64,000 nucleotides of DNA from Ferruginibacter sp. (GCA_014379625.1 JACMLJ010000058.1:19702-83701), one strand, 5' to 3'. Numbered from the stretch's first letter, positions 18,597-29,295 are shown. A program made the numbers and translations. The notes: a model not told the origin generated them from the sequence alone.

Positions 18597-19658
18597 CTAT
18601 TTGCCTTTATAGTGGATAATAAATACAGCAGGTACTGCTCTCTGGATACCGGTATCACTGGGTTTAATGGTTTGCTTTCCGTTAATAAGCATGCAACTGC
18701 TGCCACCCCCGTCAAGATTGAGCGCTTCAGTGCATCCAAGCCCAACCATTAATTTAGCCGCCTGTAACAGGCTCGCCCCCTCTGCTACTCCCTTGTTTCG
18801 TCCTTCGATAACCATTATGATAAGTTGATGATCATTGGTGTATCCGATCAGTGTCCGCGGATGTTGATCATCGATGGCTTTGCCAGCAAATTTCAATTCT
18901 TCGTTATTAGTAATTTTTACCTGCCCGTTTTGCACCAGCACGGGGCCGCCGCCTACTGCTGTTTGCATTTTCCATTTATTAAAAAAAGTTGGCGCCGAAG
19001 GATGGCTTTTATTGGGGGACCTGTTCATCACAGATTTAAAAGATACCTGGCTTACAGAATCCCTTACTGCTTCAACAACGGACTGGGAAGCGTATGCAAT
19101 TTTTTTTGAAGAATCAGCGTATATCCAGGCCACATCCGGCTTACGATGCTTTGAAATCCCCAACGCACCGTTAAAAGGATGGCGATACGTGAGGGTATCT
19201 TTTCCCCTGCCCGAAACTGAATGGATATTGCAGGAAACAATTTTTCCTTTTTTGATAACCACATTCAGGTTTTGATGGGTAGCGAATGAAAAGAACGTAG
19301 TGTTCACTACCAGTAAGGGTTGTTGGTTCTTTTCAAAAAACTTAGCCGGGGTTAATCTTCTTTTGTAAGTGGTGTCTGTTGTAAACTGTAATTTTTTGCT
19401 GGTAAGACTGGCAACAGCGTAGTAAGCTACAAAGGGTTTTCCATCCAGCGAGTCTGTGGTGGTATACACGTGAAAACCGGTAGGCAATGGTGCATAAGCG
19501 GCATCAGCATTTATCCATCTAACCTGTGCATTGATATTAGCAGTATAAAATAATATCCCTGCAGATAGAAATATACCGTTGATTGATTGTTGGATATTGA
19601 TCACTGAGAATTGCTGTTTTTTAATGGATAGATTAAAGAAATGACCTGCCAAAACCAT
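18597..19658 (-). CDS. Phosphodiester glycosidase family protein (NAGPA/DUF2233 domain)
   Basis: A hydrophobic segment near residues 28-44 is probably the export signal, so the true start may be internal to the 353 codons. The C-terminal half has family motifs: GGGPVLVQNG, HPRTLIGYT and the catalytic-core ALNLDGGGSSCMLINGK. Relatives hydrolyse GlcNAc-1-phosphodiester or related sugar-phosphate bonds. It lies 77 nt downstream of infC in the same direction. Confidence 0.85.
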   Translation of the reverse strand: MVLAGHFFNLSIKKQQFSVINIQQSINGIFLSAGILFYTANINAQVRWINADAAYAPLPTGFHVYTTTDSLDGKPFVAYYAVASLTSKKLQFTTDTTYKRRLTPAKFFEKNQQPLLVVNTTFFSFATHQNLNVVIKKGKIVSCNIHSVSGRGKDTLTYRHPFNGALGISKHRKPDVAWIYADSSKKIAYASQSVVEAVRDSVSQVSFKSVMNRSPNKSHPSAPTFFNKWKMQTAVGGGPVLVQNGQVKITNNEELKFAGKAIDDQHPRTLIGYTNDHQLIIMVIEGRNKGVAEGASLLQAAKLMVGLGCTEALNLDGGGSSCMLINGKQTIKPSDTGIQRAVPAVFIIHYKGK

Positions 19659-19735
19659 TATCGGCGATGAACGAACTAGGGAATCCGCAAAAAAGAAAAG
19701 GATACTTTCGGTATCCTCTTCTTTTAATTATCTAA

Positions 19736-20326
19736 TTATTTATCTGAATTTTTTACTTTCTTCTGACTCTTGGGAGCGAACATTACCAACATCCTTTTCC
19801 CTTCCATTTTAGGCATCCCTTCCAGGGCCCCAACGTCTTTTAACCGGTCGGCAAATTTTAATAGTAACAATTCCCCCCTTTCTTTAAACATAATGGCGCG
19901 GCCTTTAAACTGCACATGCGCTTTTACTTTGTTACCATCCAGTAAAAATCTTTCGGCATGCTTACATTTGAATTCAAAATCGTGGTCATCTGTATTTGGG
20001 GTAAAACGAACCTCTTTAACCTCACTGGTTTTAGATTTCGCCTTCATTTCTTTTTTCTTTTTCTTTTCATCATACAAAAACTTGTTGTAATCGATGATCT
20101 TACAAACCGGCGGGTTGGCCCCCGGAGAAATTTCTACTAAATCCAAATGCTGATCCTGGGCCATCTTAAGTGCATCTGCCGCGGGGTAAATGCCGGGTTC
20201 AATATTTTCGCCCACCAATCGTACCTCGGGTACTCTTATCATGTGATTGGTGCGGTGCTCCTGTTGTTGTTCTTTTCTGAAACGGGGGTTAAATGCACCT
20301 CTGGGTGCTCTGGGTGGAAATGCCAT
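19736..20326 (-). CDS. infC: Translation initiation factor IF-3
   Basis: The N-domain (NHMIRVPEVRLVGENIEPGIY to about residue 100) contains the family signature around KIIDYNKFLYDEKKK. The C-domain (about 105-190) has KEVRFTPNTDDHDFEFK and the ribosome-contacting KVKAHVQFKGRAI. It controls start-codon choice on the 30S subunit. The N-terminus is extended by about 28 residues relative to E. coli, and the start is ATG rather than the AUU used there. It lies 65 nt after thrS. Confidence 0.97.
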   Translation of the reverse strand: MAFPPRAPRGAFNPRFRKEQQQEHRTNHMIRVPEVRLVGENIEPGIYPAADALKMAQDQHLDLVEISPGANPPVCKIIDYNKFLYDEKKKKKEMKAKSKTSEVKEVRFTPNTDDHDFEFKCKHAERFLLDGNKVKAHVQFKGRAIMFKERGELLLLKFADRLKDVGALEGMPKMEGKRMLVMFAPKSQKKVKNSDK

Positions 20327-20391
20327 TAATTGATTTTAGATTTAAAATTTTGAGCTTTACGCCCGGGTTTGATTTAAAGTTAATAAATATT

Positions 20392-22332
20392 TTATTCAAA
20401 TGCTCTTTTGCTCTTTACTTCTTCGTTTACCATATCTATAAATTCAGCCAGGGTGCTTACTCCCAAATCACCCTTGCCCTGTCTCCTGATGGCAACCTTG
20501 CTTTCAGTCATTTCTTTTTCGCCTAAAACCAGCATGAAAGGCAGTTTTGCCAGTTCGGTATCCCTGATCTTTTTCCCGATCTTCTCGTTGCGGTCATCAA
20601 TTTCTGCACGAATATCCGCTTTTTTTAACTCAGATAATACAATTTCTGCATACGGTAAAAACTTATCGCTGATGGGCAAAATTTTTACCTGGGTAGGCGC
20701 GAGCCATAACGGGAACTTGCCTGCGCAATGTTCTATTAATACGGCAATGAACCGCTCCATGCTACCAAATGGAGCCCTGTGGATCATTACGGGCCGGTGC
20801 TTCGCATTGTCTTCGCCAATATAGGTAAGATCAAAACGCTCTGGTAAATTATAATCCACCTGTATGGTGCCCAACTGCCATTTTCTGCCGATGGCATCCC
20901 TTACCATAAAATCCAGTTTAGGGCCGTAAAAAGCGGCTTCCCCATATTCAATAACGGTTTTTAATCCTTTTTCTGCGGCCGCTTCAATGATGGCATTTTC
21001 CGCAAGTTCCCAGTTTTCATCACTCCCTATGTACTTGCTTTTATCGGCCTTATCCCTCAGCGAAATCTGTGCCGTATAATCCGTAAAGCTTAAAGAATTA
21101 AAAACATACAGCACCAAATCGATCACTTTTTTAAATTCATCCTTTACCTGGCCCGGCATACAAAATAAATGGGCATCATCCTGTGTAAACCCCCTTACCC
21201 TCGTGAGCCCATGTAATTCACCATGTTGTTCGTACCTGTACACGGTACCAAATTCGGCTAAGCGTAATGGTAAATCTTTATAACTTCGGGGAGAGGTTTT
21301 ATAAATTTCACAATGATGGGGACAGTTCATGGGTTTTAAAAAAAACTCTTCTCCTTCCTGCGGCGTTTTGATGGGCTGAAAGCTATCCTTCCCGTATTTT
21401 TCGTAGTGGCCGGAAGTAACATATAAATTCTTATGGCCAATATGCGGGGTAATAACAGGGAGATAGCCACTTTCCATTTGTGCTTTTTGCAAAAACTGTT
21501 GCAGCCTTTCTCTTAACATGGCCCCTTTGGGTAACCACAATGGAAGTCCCATCCCTACTTTTTCGGAAAAGGCGAATAGTTCCAGTTCTTTACCCAATTT
21601 CCTGTGATCCCTTTTTTTTGCTTCTTCTAGCAGCAGCAGGTACTCGTCCAGTTCTTTTGTGGTAGGAAAGGTTACGCCGTAAATGCGGGTAAGCATTTTA
21701 TTTTTTTCGTCACCTTTCCAGTAGGCACCGGCAATACTCGTTAACTTTATTCCTTTAATAAATCCGGTATTTGGTATATGTGGTCCCCGGCACAGGTCGG
21801 TAAAATTGCCCTGTGTGTATAAAGTGATGCCCCCGTCTTCCAAACTACTTAAAAGATCTAATTTATATTCATCACCTTTATCACCAAAATATTTTACCGC
21901 ATCCGCTTTAGAAATTTCTTTCCGCACAAACGAATTGCTTTGTTTGGCTAATTCAGCCATTTTTACTTCCAGTTTTCTTAAGTCTTCTTCACCAACCTGG
22001 TGGTCACCTAAATCCACATCATAATAGAAACCGGTTTCTAATGGAGGTCCTACCCAAAATTTTACGCCGGGGAACATGCCTTCAATCGCTTCTGCCATTA
22101 AATGAGCAGATGAATGCCAGAAAGTAGATTTTCCGTTTAAATCGTTCCAGGTAAGTAACTGGAGAGATGAATCTTCGTTAATAGGTCTTGTGGCATCCCA
22201 TACCTGGCCATTAATTACAGCGGCCAATACCTTTCTTGCCAGGCCTTCACTGATGGATTTTGCTACATCCATTGCACTTGCACCCTTTTCATATTCCCTG
22301 ACTGCTCCATCCGGTAATGTAATCTTTATCAT
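20392..22332 (-). CDS. thrS: Threonyl-tRNA synthetase
   Basis: At 646 residues it has the full-length domain order: TGS domain (1-61), editing domain with [10 protein letters not shown] and the late C-RGPH zinc-type motif, the class II catalytic core with [11 protein letters not shown] and [12 protein letters not shown] (motif 2), [11 protein letters not shown] (motif 3), and the anticodon-binding domain (about 545-646). It charges tRNA-Thr and edits mischarged serine. A -7 element lies 35 nt before the start. Confidence 0.98.
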   Translation of the reverse strand: MIKITLPDGAVREYEKGASAMDVAKSISEGLARKVLAAVINGQVWDATRPINEDSSLQLLTWNDLNGKSTFWHSSAHLMAEAIEGMFPGVKFWVGPPLETGFYYDVDLGDHQVGEEDLRKLEVKMAELAKQSNSFVRKEISKADAVKYFGDKGDEYKLDLLSSLEDGGITLYTQGNFTDLCRGPHIPNTGFIKGIKLTSIAGAYWKGDEKNKMLTRIYGVTFPTTKELDEYLLLLEEAKKRDHRKLGKELELFAFSEKVGMGLPLWLPKGAMLRERLQQFLQKAQMESGYLPVITPHIGHKNLYVTSGHYEKYGKDSFQPIKTPQEGEEFFLKPMNCPHHCEIYKTSPRSYKDLPLRLAEFGTVYRYEQHGELHGLTRVRGFTQDDAHLFCMPGQVKDEFKKVIDLVLYVFNSLSFTDYTAQISLRDKADKSKYIGSDENWELAENAIIEAAAEKGLKTVIEYGEAAFYGPKLDFMVRDAIGRKWQLGTIQVDYNLPERFDLTYIGEDNAKHRPVMIHRAPFGSMERFIAVLIEHCAGKFPLWLAPTQVKILPISDKFLPYAEIVLSELKKADIRAEIDDRNEKIGKKIRDTELAKLPFMLVLGEKEMTESKVAIRRQGKGDLGVSTLAEFIDMVNEEVKSKRAFE

Positions 22333-22366
22333 AATTGATGTAAATTCAACCTTTAATTTTGAGTTG

Positions 22367-22374
22367 CAAATTTA
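22367..22374 (-). promoter_or_regulatory. -7 promoter element for thrS-infC
   Basis: On the minus strand this reads TAAATTTG, a full match to TAnnTTTG, 35 nt from the thrS ATG. It sits back to back with the plus-strand element at 22409. Confidence 0.65.
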
Positions 22375-22408
22375 ACGAAGTATTAGCTAAGGAAGTACAG
22401 AACTAAAA

Positions 22409-22416
22409 TATCTTTG
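22409..22416 (+). promoter_or_regulatory. -7 promoter element
   Basis: TATCTTTG matches the Bacteroidota -7 consensus. It makes a start at the TTG of 22414 impossible for the downstream gene and supports the ATG at 22477. Confidence 0.65.
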
Positions 22417-22476
22417 CAGATGATAAAATTTGAATGGGTTACTGCGTTTATTTTTAATACAAATTTTAAACTGTCC

Positions 22477-23574
22477 ATGATAAGAATTATACTTGCAACT
22501 GCCATTTTTTTAGTGTCTACTACGGTATTTGGTCAAAAGATAAACGGGCAATGGCGCGGTTATTTCAACAGCAACGGTGATATTGTCCTGTCGGGCGGTG
22601 ACAATACAGAGTATGTGCTGGAAATTGAGATCAGGGGTTCGCAAATCAGTGGTTATTCCTACAGTTATTTTCAAAATCGTAAATATTATGTTATCTGTAC
22701 CTTATCCGGTGTGTATTATAAGAGCACTAAAAGTATGAAGGTTACAGAAACCGCCCGTATAAAAGGGTTAACACCTCCCGACTGGAATGATTGTTTACAA
22801 ACGCATATTCTAACTTATCAAAAGGAGGGGGATACTGAAGAACTTGCAGGCAGGTGGGTAACCGCTCCTGGGCAGATGGGTGATTGTGGCCTCGGAAAAA
22901 CAACGTTAAAAAGACGAACCCTGAGCAGGGATTTGTCATCTTTTAATAAATCAAAAAGTGGTACCCCTTTTTCTACACAAAAGCCCGCTTCTAATACACC
23001 TAACCTTGTACAAAAGAATAATAAAAGGATTACACCACCACCGCCTGTTGTCAAAACATCTCCACAGTCTAAGCCAAAAATTACCAATCCTGTTAATCCC
23101 TCAATTAGTAAAATTGATCCTGTACAAAGGGATGTTCCGGAGATCATCGTTCCTGAAGTAAAAAAACAGGTGGTACCCATTCTGCCCCCTGAAAGAAATT
23201 TTGAAAAAAGAAGTAATGACATTATTAAAACCATTGAAATAGATCATTCTTCTTTTAAAGTAGACCTCTATGATAACGGGGATATAGACGGGGACAGCGT
23301 TTCTCTTTTTTATAATGGAAAATTATTGCTGTCACACAAGAGGCTTAGCGATAAACCCATTACATTAACGCTGAACGCAGGTACAGGGAAAGAAATAAAT
23401 GAACTTACCATGTATGCGGAAAATTTAGGTGAAATAGCCCCCAATACCGCCCTGATGATTGTAACGGATGGTGACAGGCGCTATGAAGTAAGGATCGCCT
23501 CGGATCTTAAAAAAAGCGGCACCATCCGGTTTGTCCAAAAAAATAGCTCCCTTTCGTCAAAAAGTGTAAATTAA
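22477..23574 (+). CDS. Exported protein of unknown function
   Basis: From the ATG at 22477 the protein has 365 residues and begins with a signal peptide (MIRIILATAIFLVSTTVFGQ). An N-terminal beta-rich domain (about 22-135) contains a GQWRGYF start like small lipocalin-type folds. A proline- and lysine-rich linker follows (about 150-250). The C-terminal beta domain (about 255-360) has VDLYDNGDIDGDSVSLFYNG, a pattern I have seen in other Bacteroidota exported proteins; no function is known to me. Confidence 0.75.
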   Translation: MIRIILATAIFLVSTTVFGQKINGQWRGYFNSNGDIVLSGGDNTEYVLEIEIRGSQISGYSYSYFQNRKYYVICTLSGVYYKSTKSMKVTETARIKGLTPPDWNDCLQTHILTYQKEGDTEELAGRWVTAPGQMGDCGLGKTTLKRRTLSRDLSSFNKSKSGTPFSTQKPASNTPNLVQKNNKRITPPPPVVKTSPQSKPKITNPVNPSISKIDPVQRDVPEIIVPEVKKQVVPILPPERNFEKRSNDIIKTIEIDHSSFKVDLYDNGDIDGDSVSLFYNGKLLLSHKRLSDKPITLTLNAGTGKEINELTMYAENLGEIAPNTALMIVTDGDRRYEVRIASDLKKSGTIRFVQKNSSLSSKSVN

Positions 23575-23756
23575 AGCAATTGTCCCCAAAGGGCAAACCT
23601 GTGTAATCATCACAACCAAATTATATTGCCTGATTGAAAGAACCTTATTCAATGAAGGTTTATTGTAATGGTATCATGAAGTCAATTTCGGCGAACATAT
23701 GGCCCCAAATAATCCTGGGTCGCCAATCTCTCCTTTTGGCCGATAGGGCAGGCTTT

Positions 23757-26117
23757 CTAAAATTTAAAATTGAAGGTAACTGCCGGAATAATCGGAAATA
23801 AACTCACCTGTTTACCCTGTACCTGCAGCGTACCATCAAAAGGGTTGCCGGTTTGATCGAAATAAATAAAATAGGGGTTCTTGCGGCTGTACACATTATA
23901 GACACTGAATACCCACTCCGTTTTCCATTTTTTTCGCCGCTCATTTTTTTTGGGAGAATTGATCGCCGCGAAATCAAGCCGGTGATAGGAGGGAAGCCGG
24001 TATTCATTAATGCGGCTATACTCCTGCGTGAGTATCCCGTTAACCAGGTAAAAACGCTGTGGTAAAGTAGCGGCATTGCCTGTGCCAAACACAAAAGTGC
24101 CTGATAACTTCCAACGCTTATTTAATTCATAGATCGCCACTACGCTCATATCATTTCTCCGGTCGTATTTGGCAGGGTACTTTTCTCCAAAATTAAGCCC
24201 GGGAAATTTACGCCAGGTCCAGCTTAAAGTATAACCGATCCAGCCGGTTAACCTGCCCCTGCTTTTGTTGATAAACAATTCTGTTCCATAGCTCCAGCCT
24301 TTTCCAAACGTAAAAAAGTTTTCGGTGTCTTCTAATGTATTGGGTGTATAACCTTCTTCATACTCGATCTGGTTCTGCATATTTTTGTAATATATTTCCA
24401 CCGAGGTTTCATAAGTATTTTCATCAAAGTTCTTAAATAGCCCCGCCGCGTATTGCCAGCTAATTTGCGGTTTTACCCGGTAGGTGCTGGGCACCCATAA
24501 ATCTGTGGGGAGGGTAGTGCCTGAATTACTTACCAGGTGAATATATTGCAGGTTCCTGGTTACAGATGCTTTTACAGATGTTTCATCGTCAATGGCATAT
24601 CTTACCGTAAGCCTGGGTTCAAGTCCGCCATATGTTTTTACCGGCTGGCCTTTTGTAAAAACCGTACTATCCTTCCTGTTACCATCGGCATCCGTTTCAT
24701 AAATTTTATAAGCGCCAATTTGTTGAAAACCGCTATACCGTAGGCCTGCATTGACCTTAATTTTGTCGCTTAGTTCCCAGTCGTCCTGTATATATACTGC
24801 CGCTTCATGAGCGAATTTGGCCTGCGGGTTAAGGGGTTTAAAAACAACGGAATCCTGTCTGCCGCTTACCACATTTGGCGTAAAACGATGATAGGTATAA
24901 ATTCCACCAAATTTCACTTTATGCCCGGTAAACGGGTAGAGGTCAAAATCCTGTTTTAAGCTAAAATCACGGATTCCGGACGCCAGTTTTATATTGAAAT
25001 TGTTTTGTTCGGCCTGGAAAGTAAAATTATAATTATTAAAGACAGCGGTTGTATTTCCAAAGAGTCGGTTATTAAATACATGGTTCCACCGCAAAGTACC
25101 GGTAGCATTTCCCCAGGGGATGTTTACATCCAGACTTCTTTTTCCATTTACAAAATCAAATACATCCCTGCCAAAATACCCGCTCAAATACAAACGGTCC
25201 TTTTCGGAAAACTTATAATTTACTTTGGCGTTTACATCATAAAAATAATAGCCGGAACCATTGAACTCGCTTGTCTTTTTTATAAAGGGTTTTGTTAATG
25301 CATCGATATATGTTCTGCGGGCAGAAATTATAAAAGATGATTTATTTTTTTTGATCGGGCCCTGTATTGAAAGCCTTGATGCTATTAAACCAATACCGCC
25401 ATCCACCTGGAATTTCTTATCATTTCCTTCTTTCATTGCGATATCCAGTACACTTGATAATCTTCCGCCATACTGCGCCGGCATTCCGCCTTTTATCAGG
25501 GAAACATTTTTAATGGCATCCGAATTGAAGATGGAAAAGAATCCAAACAAATGGCCGGTATTGTACACGATGGCATCATCCAGCATAATTAAATTCTGGT
25601 CCGGCCCACCGCCTCGCACATAGATACCTGCACTGCCTTCCCCTGCGTTTCGCACACCCGGTAGCAACTGTATCGTTTTAAGCAGGTCTACCTCGCCTAA
25701 AAATGCAGGGATTGCTTTTATCTGCTCGATAGGCAGCACAAATTTTCCCATTTGCGGGTTCTTTACATTGGCATCTTTTATTTTGGCCGTTACGATTACT
25801 TCTGTTAGAGCTGTCCTGGGGACCAGGTCAAAATTAAGTTGCTTATCCGAATCTAATTTTATCGCTATTACCAGCGACTGGAAACCCACATAACTGCCTA
25901 CCAGTTCATAATCCCCTTCCGTAAGGGTTAGTGAATAAAACCCATATTGATTGCTGCTGATCCCCTTGGTTTGGTTCTTTACGGAAATAGCGGCGCCAAT
26001 AAGGGTCTCCCCATTTTGAACATCTTTTATATAACCGCTTACCGTATATTTTTTTTGTGCAAATAGTAAAGAGGGCAGTAAAATAAGTACGGATAAAAGA
26101 AGTTTGTTTGTAATCAT
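23757..26117 (-). CDS. TonB-dependent outer-membrane receptor
   Basis: A signal peptide (1-20) is followed by a carboxypeptidase-like regulatory domain (about 22-105, GYIKDVQNGETLIGAAISVKN), a plug domain (about 120-225, with GIYVRGGGPDQNLIMLDDA) and a 22-strand barrel ending in the C-terminal Phe (VTFNFKF). It imports a ligand with TonB energy. No SusD partner or TonB box that names a ligand is seen next to it. The downstream neighbour upstream in transcription, a DUF3347 protein, could hint at metal, but it lies in a separate unit. Confidence 0.92.
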   Translation of the reverse strand: MITNKLLLSVLILLPSLLFAQKKYTVSGYIKDVQNGETLIGAAISVKNQTKGISSNQYGFYSLTLTEGDYELVGSYVGFQSLVIAIKLDSDKQLNFDLVPRTALTEVIVTAKIKDANVKNPQMGKFVLPIEQIKAIPAFLGEVDLLKTIQLLPGVRNAGEGSAGIYVRGGGPDQNLIMLDDAIVYNTGHLFGFFSIFNSDAIKNVSLIKGGMPAQYGGRLSSVLDIAMKEGNDKKFQVDGGIGLIASRLSIQGPIKKNKSSFIISARRTYIDALTKPFIKKTSEFNGSGYYFYDVNAKVNYKFSEKDRLYLSGYFGRDVFDFVNGKRSLDVNIPWGNATGTLRWNHVFNNRLFGNTTAVFNNYNFTFQAEQNNFNIKLASGIRDFSLKQDFDLYPFTGHKVKFGGIYTYHRFTPNVVSGRQDSVVFKPLNPQAKFAHEAAVYIQDDWELSDKIKVNAGLRYSGFQQIGAYKIYETDADGNRKDSTVFTKGQPVKTYGGLEPRLTVRYAIDDETSVKASVTRNLQYIHLVSNSGTTLPTDLWVPSTYRVKPQISWQYAAGLFKNFDENTYETSVEIYYKNMQNQIEYEEGYTPNTLEDTENFFTFGKGWSYGTELFINKSRGRLTGWIGYTLSWTWRKFPGLNFGEKYPAKYDRRNDMSVVAIYELNKRWKLSGTFVFGTGNAATLPQRFYLVNGILTQEYSRINEYRLPSYHRLDFAAINSPKKNERRKKWKTEWVFSVYNVYSRKNPYFIYFDQTGNPFDGTLQVQGKQVSLFPIIPAVTFNFKF

Positions 26118-26251
26118 GAGTGGAATGGACAGTAACTGGTGATGCTAAAAATAGGTTCGTTATTTTTCTAATCGTATTAATTTACCATTAATTTTTAAAA
26201 CGGTATCAAAGCCTGCATATTACGGCCTGTAAACAACATGCAATAAATGGT

Positions 26252-26863
26252 CTAATGAGCTTTGATACTATCCTTTACTTCACCGCAGTGCAGCATAGTA
26301 CCTTTAAATTCAGGATGATTTTTACCGAGGTATGGATTCATGATTTCTTCGGTATTGCTAATCCAGTTGGCTCCCTTATCTTCTCCGAAAGCCATTGGGC
26401 AATTTTGCCAATACAAAATTTTGCCTTCGTAAAAAATGGTTTTTAATAAAGGGTAAATACTTTCGCCGATCATGCTGAAGTCCTGCCGCATTTCTGTAAG
26501 ACTGGTTTGCTGCAATAAACTTTCGGCATTGGTTTTTACATCACTCATTTGCATAACGGCACTTTCGTAAATTCCGGTGGTATCATTGCTCAATTCAGAT
26601 AGTTTGCTGCTATCCGCCAGCAGGATCAGTTTTACACTTGCGGCTTTTGCCAAAGTAGTATCCGCATTTACAAATGCATCTTTAATGGTAAAGTAAGCCT
26701 GCAACAGGCTGTCAATGCCGGTATTGAATAATACAGAATGTTTTCTAACCTCCAGCGGAGCTGTTTTCGCATCCGTAGTATGGTTAGTTTTTTCTTTCAG
26801 AAAGAACCAATATCCACAAAACGCAATCAATAATACAACCAATACCAATATTATTTTTTTCAT
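26252..26863 (-). CDS. Membrane-anchored DUF3347 protein
   Basis: A single N-terminal membrane segment (residues 3-20) anchors a periplasmic helical domain of the DUF3347 type. The conserved end has YWQNCPMAFG...GANWISN and NPYLG...MLHCGEV, supplying Cys, Met and His residues that in relatives associate with copper efflux proteins. A role in metal binding is inferred from the family, not shown here. A -7 element lies 15 nt before the start. Confidence 0.8.
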   Translation of the reverse strand: MKKIILVLVVLLIAFCGYWFFLKEKTNHTTDAKTAPLEVRKHSVLFNTGIDSLLQAYFTIKDAFVNADTTLAKAASVKLILLADSSKLSELSNDTTGIYESAVMQMSDVKTNAESLLQQTSLTEMRQDFSMIGESIYPLLKTIFYEGKILYWQNCPMAFGEDKGANWISNTEEIMNPYLGKNHPEFKGTMLHCGEVKDSIKAH

Positions 26864-26877
26864 TTTTTAAATTTGGC

Positions 26878-26885
26878 CAAAGTTA
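26878..26885 (-). promoter_or_regulatory. -7 promoter element for the DUF3347 gene
   Basis: The minus strand reads TAACTTTG, matching TAnnTTTG, just upstream of the start. Confidence 0.6.
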
Positions 26886-27058
26886 CATACTAACAAACAA
26901 TCCTATAAATAGTTTACTTCCAATGCGGCAGCTAACTTTCTTTGGCGGGTTGCCAACGAAGGATATACCTCATAATGTTTGGCAGGGTTGATAACTCCTT
27001 AAGAATATCCGGCGGCAATGGCGGCAATCCCGGCTTCAGGGGATAGGGGCAAATAACT

Positions 27059-27066
27059 TACTTTTG
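27059..27066 (+). promoter_or_regulatory. -7 promoter element for the ABC-F gene
   Basis: TACTTTTG matches TAnnTTTG and lies 44 nt before the ATG. No clear -33 TTG is visible. Confidence 0.55.
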
Positions 27067-27109
27067 CAAAATATACCGGAATTCAATTTTTTAGAAAATA
27101 AAATAAATC

Positions 27110-29131
27110 ATGCTTTTAGGATTACAAAATGTGACATTTGAATTTGGGGCCCGGGCCATCGTGGAAGATGCCACCTGGCATATACAACCCAACGAAAGGA
27201 TTGGCTTAATTGGTTACAATGGTACCGGCAAATCAACCCTGTTAAAGGTTTTAACCGGGCAGTACCTGCCAAATAAGGGAACGGTAGAAAAAGGCAGGGA
27301 AACCACCATTGGGTTTTTGCACCAGGACCTGCTGAGTTTTGATACCGAAGATTCTATCCTGGAAGTGGCGATGGGGGCTTTTGAAAGAGTAAAGGAACTG
27401 GAAAAGGAAATTGAAGTAATTGGCAAACAACTCGAATTGACAGGCGATGAAAGTCTTGCCCATGATTATTCAGAAAAATTGCATGAACTGGAAATATTGG
27501 GTGGGTATGATATCCATCATAAAACCGAAGAGATATTACAGGGGCTTGGTTTTCCCAATGAAAGTTTGCACAAACCCTACAAGCTTTTTAGCGGAGGCTG
27601 GCGGATGCGGGTGTTGCTTGCCAAAATGATCCTGATGCATCCCGATGTGCTGCTGCTGGATGAACCTACCAATCACCTTGATCTGCCCTCCATAGAATGG
27701 CTTGAAAAATATCTCAGGGGATACCAGGGAGCGGTAGTGATGGTAAGTCATGACCGTTATTTTTTGGATCGTATGGTAACAAAAGTGGTGGAATTATATC
27801 AGCAAAGATTACATTTTTATACTGGTAATTATTCTTTTTACGAAACGGAAAAAGCGCTTCGGGTAGATATACAGCAAAAGGCATATGAAAACCAGCAGGA
27901 TTATATCAGGCAGAATGAAAAATTCGTTGAGCGGTTTAAGGCCAAAGCCAGTAAGGCTGCTGCTGCGCAAAGTATTGTAAAGCGACTGGAGAAATTAGAC
28001 AGGATTGAAAATGTAGAAATTGAACGTCCTAATATGCGTATCAACTTTGCAGTTGATAAACAGCCCGGCAGGGTTTTGTGTACGCTTAAGCATATTACCA
28101 AAAGATTTGGCGACCTCACTATCGTTGAAGACACCGGCGCGGAAATTGACCGGGGTGATAAAATTGCTTTGATCGGCGCCAACGGAAAAGGTAAGTCAAC
28201 TTTATTAAGGGTGATTGTGGGTTCGGAAGAATTTACGGGCCAGCGTATATGGGGGCACAATGTTGATGAATCTTTTTATGCACAGCATCAACTTGAAGCG
28301 TTGAATATTAACAACAGTGTGCTGGATGAAATGAAGGAAAGCGGCAGCGGTAAAACCGACCTTGAACTGAGGAGCCTGCTGGGATGTTTTTTATTTAGCG
28401 GCGATGATGTGGATAAACGAATCAAAGTGTTGAGCGGAGGTGAAAAAGCAAGGGTCGCCCTGGCAAAAACGATTGTAAGCAAAGCCAATTTCTTAATGCT
28501 GGATGAGCCTACCAATCACCTAGATATCCATTCGGTTGATTTACTGGTGGATGCTTTAAATAAATATGAAGGAAGTATTGTTTTAGTAAGTCACGACCGG
28601 TATTTTATCAGCAAGATCGCTAATAAAATATGGGAAATTGAAGATCATAAGATCGTAGAATTTAAAGGAAGCTATGCTGAATGGGAAGACTGGAAAGAAA
28701 GAAGGGTTGCAGAAAGCAACCAAAAAAAGACTGATAATACGGTAGCTAAAGCAGACGGTTTGCAGGTGACTGACAACAGGAAAAATTTGAATAGCAGCGA
28801 AAAGCGAAAAAAAGATAATCCGGCTAAAACCGCAGCGAATCACCAGGTCGCACCTGCGGGTAATAACACCCATGTTGACAAAGACCTTAAAAAAGAGTAC
28901 CAAAAAAATAAAAACCGGTTTCAGCAAATAGAAGAGAAACTGGCGCAATTAAATAAAGGAAAGGCCGACCTGGAGTTATTAATGGCTTCACCGGATAACT
29001 ATGCCAATAAAGAGAAATTTCATCAAACAGAAGTATCGTACAAAAAAGTAACGGATGAATTGAGTGATCTGAACAGGGAATATGAAATTGTATTTGAAAA
29101 AGTGATGGAGCTGGAAGAAAAAATGGGATAA
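27110..29131 (+). CDS. ABC-F family ATPase
   Basis: Two ABC domains lie in one chain without membrane segments. The first has Walker A GYNGTGKSTL, signature LFSGGWRMR and Walker B VLLLDEPTNHLD; the second has GANGKGKSTL, LSGGEKARVAL and FLMLDEPTNHLD. The interdomain linker carries the usual charged helices. A C-terminal coiled coil (about 590-670) follows a low-complexity linker. Members bind the ribosomal E site and relieve stalled translation. The length fits the Uup-like group with its C-terminal coiled coil, but the exact subtype is uncertain. Confidence 0.95.
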   Translation: MLLGLQNVTFEFGARAIVEDATWHIQPNERIGLIGYNGTGKSTLLKVLTGQYLPNKGTVEKGRETTIGFLHQDLLSFDTEDSILEVAMGAFERVKELEKEIEVIGKQLELTGDESLAHDYSEKLHELEILGGYDIHHKTEEILQGLGFPNESLHKPYKLFSGGWRMRVLLAKMILMHPDVLLLDEPTNHLDLPSIEWLEKYLRGYQGAVVMVSHDRYFLDRMVTKVVELYQQRLHFYTGNYSFYETEKALRVDIQQKAYENQQDYIRQNEKFVERFKAKASKAAAAQSIVKRLEKLDRIENVEIERPNMRINFAVDKQPGRVLCTLKHITKRFGDLTIVEDTGAEIDRGDKIALIGANGKGKSTLLRVIVGSEEFTGQRIWGHNVDESFYAQHQLEALNINNSVLDEMKESGSGKTDLELRSLLGCFLFSGDDVDKRIKVLSGGEKARVALAKTIVSKANFLMLDEPTNHLDIHSVDLLVDALNKYEGSIVLVSHDRYFISKIANKIWEIEDHKIVEFKGSYAEWEDWKERRVAESNQKKTDNTVAKADGLQVTDNRKNLNSSEKRKKDNPAKTAANHQVAPAGNNTHVDKDLKKEYQKNKNRFQQIEEKLAQLNKGKADLELLMASPDNYANKEKFHQTEVSYKKVTDELSDLNREYEIVFEKVMELEEKMG

Positions 29132-29268
29132 TTATATGTATGGGAAATTAACCAGATTTCGATTTATCTGGCTCCGCGGAATGTAGCGCTAAAATCAGGT
29201 AGCAGATATCTTTTATCATTTTCTTGTCAAAACTTTTGTCACAATTAGTTCAACAAAATATAGTGTCG

Positions 29269-29276
29269 TACCTTTG
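29269..29276 (+). promoter_or_regulatory. -7 promoter element for the peroxiredoxin operon
   Basis: TACCTTTG matches the consensus and lies 20 nt before the ATG at 29296, which argues against the earlier TTG/ATG starts in the same frame. Confidence 0.65.
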
Positions 29277-29295
29277 CGCCCTAAATAAAAAAGTT

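Noticed and set aside
22414..22476. Upstream TTG start for the exported protein at 22477
   Set aside because: It overlaps the -7 promoter element, and the signal peptide begins at the ATG of 22477.
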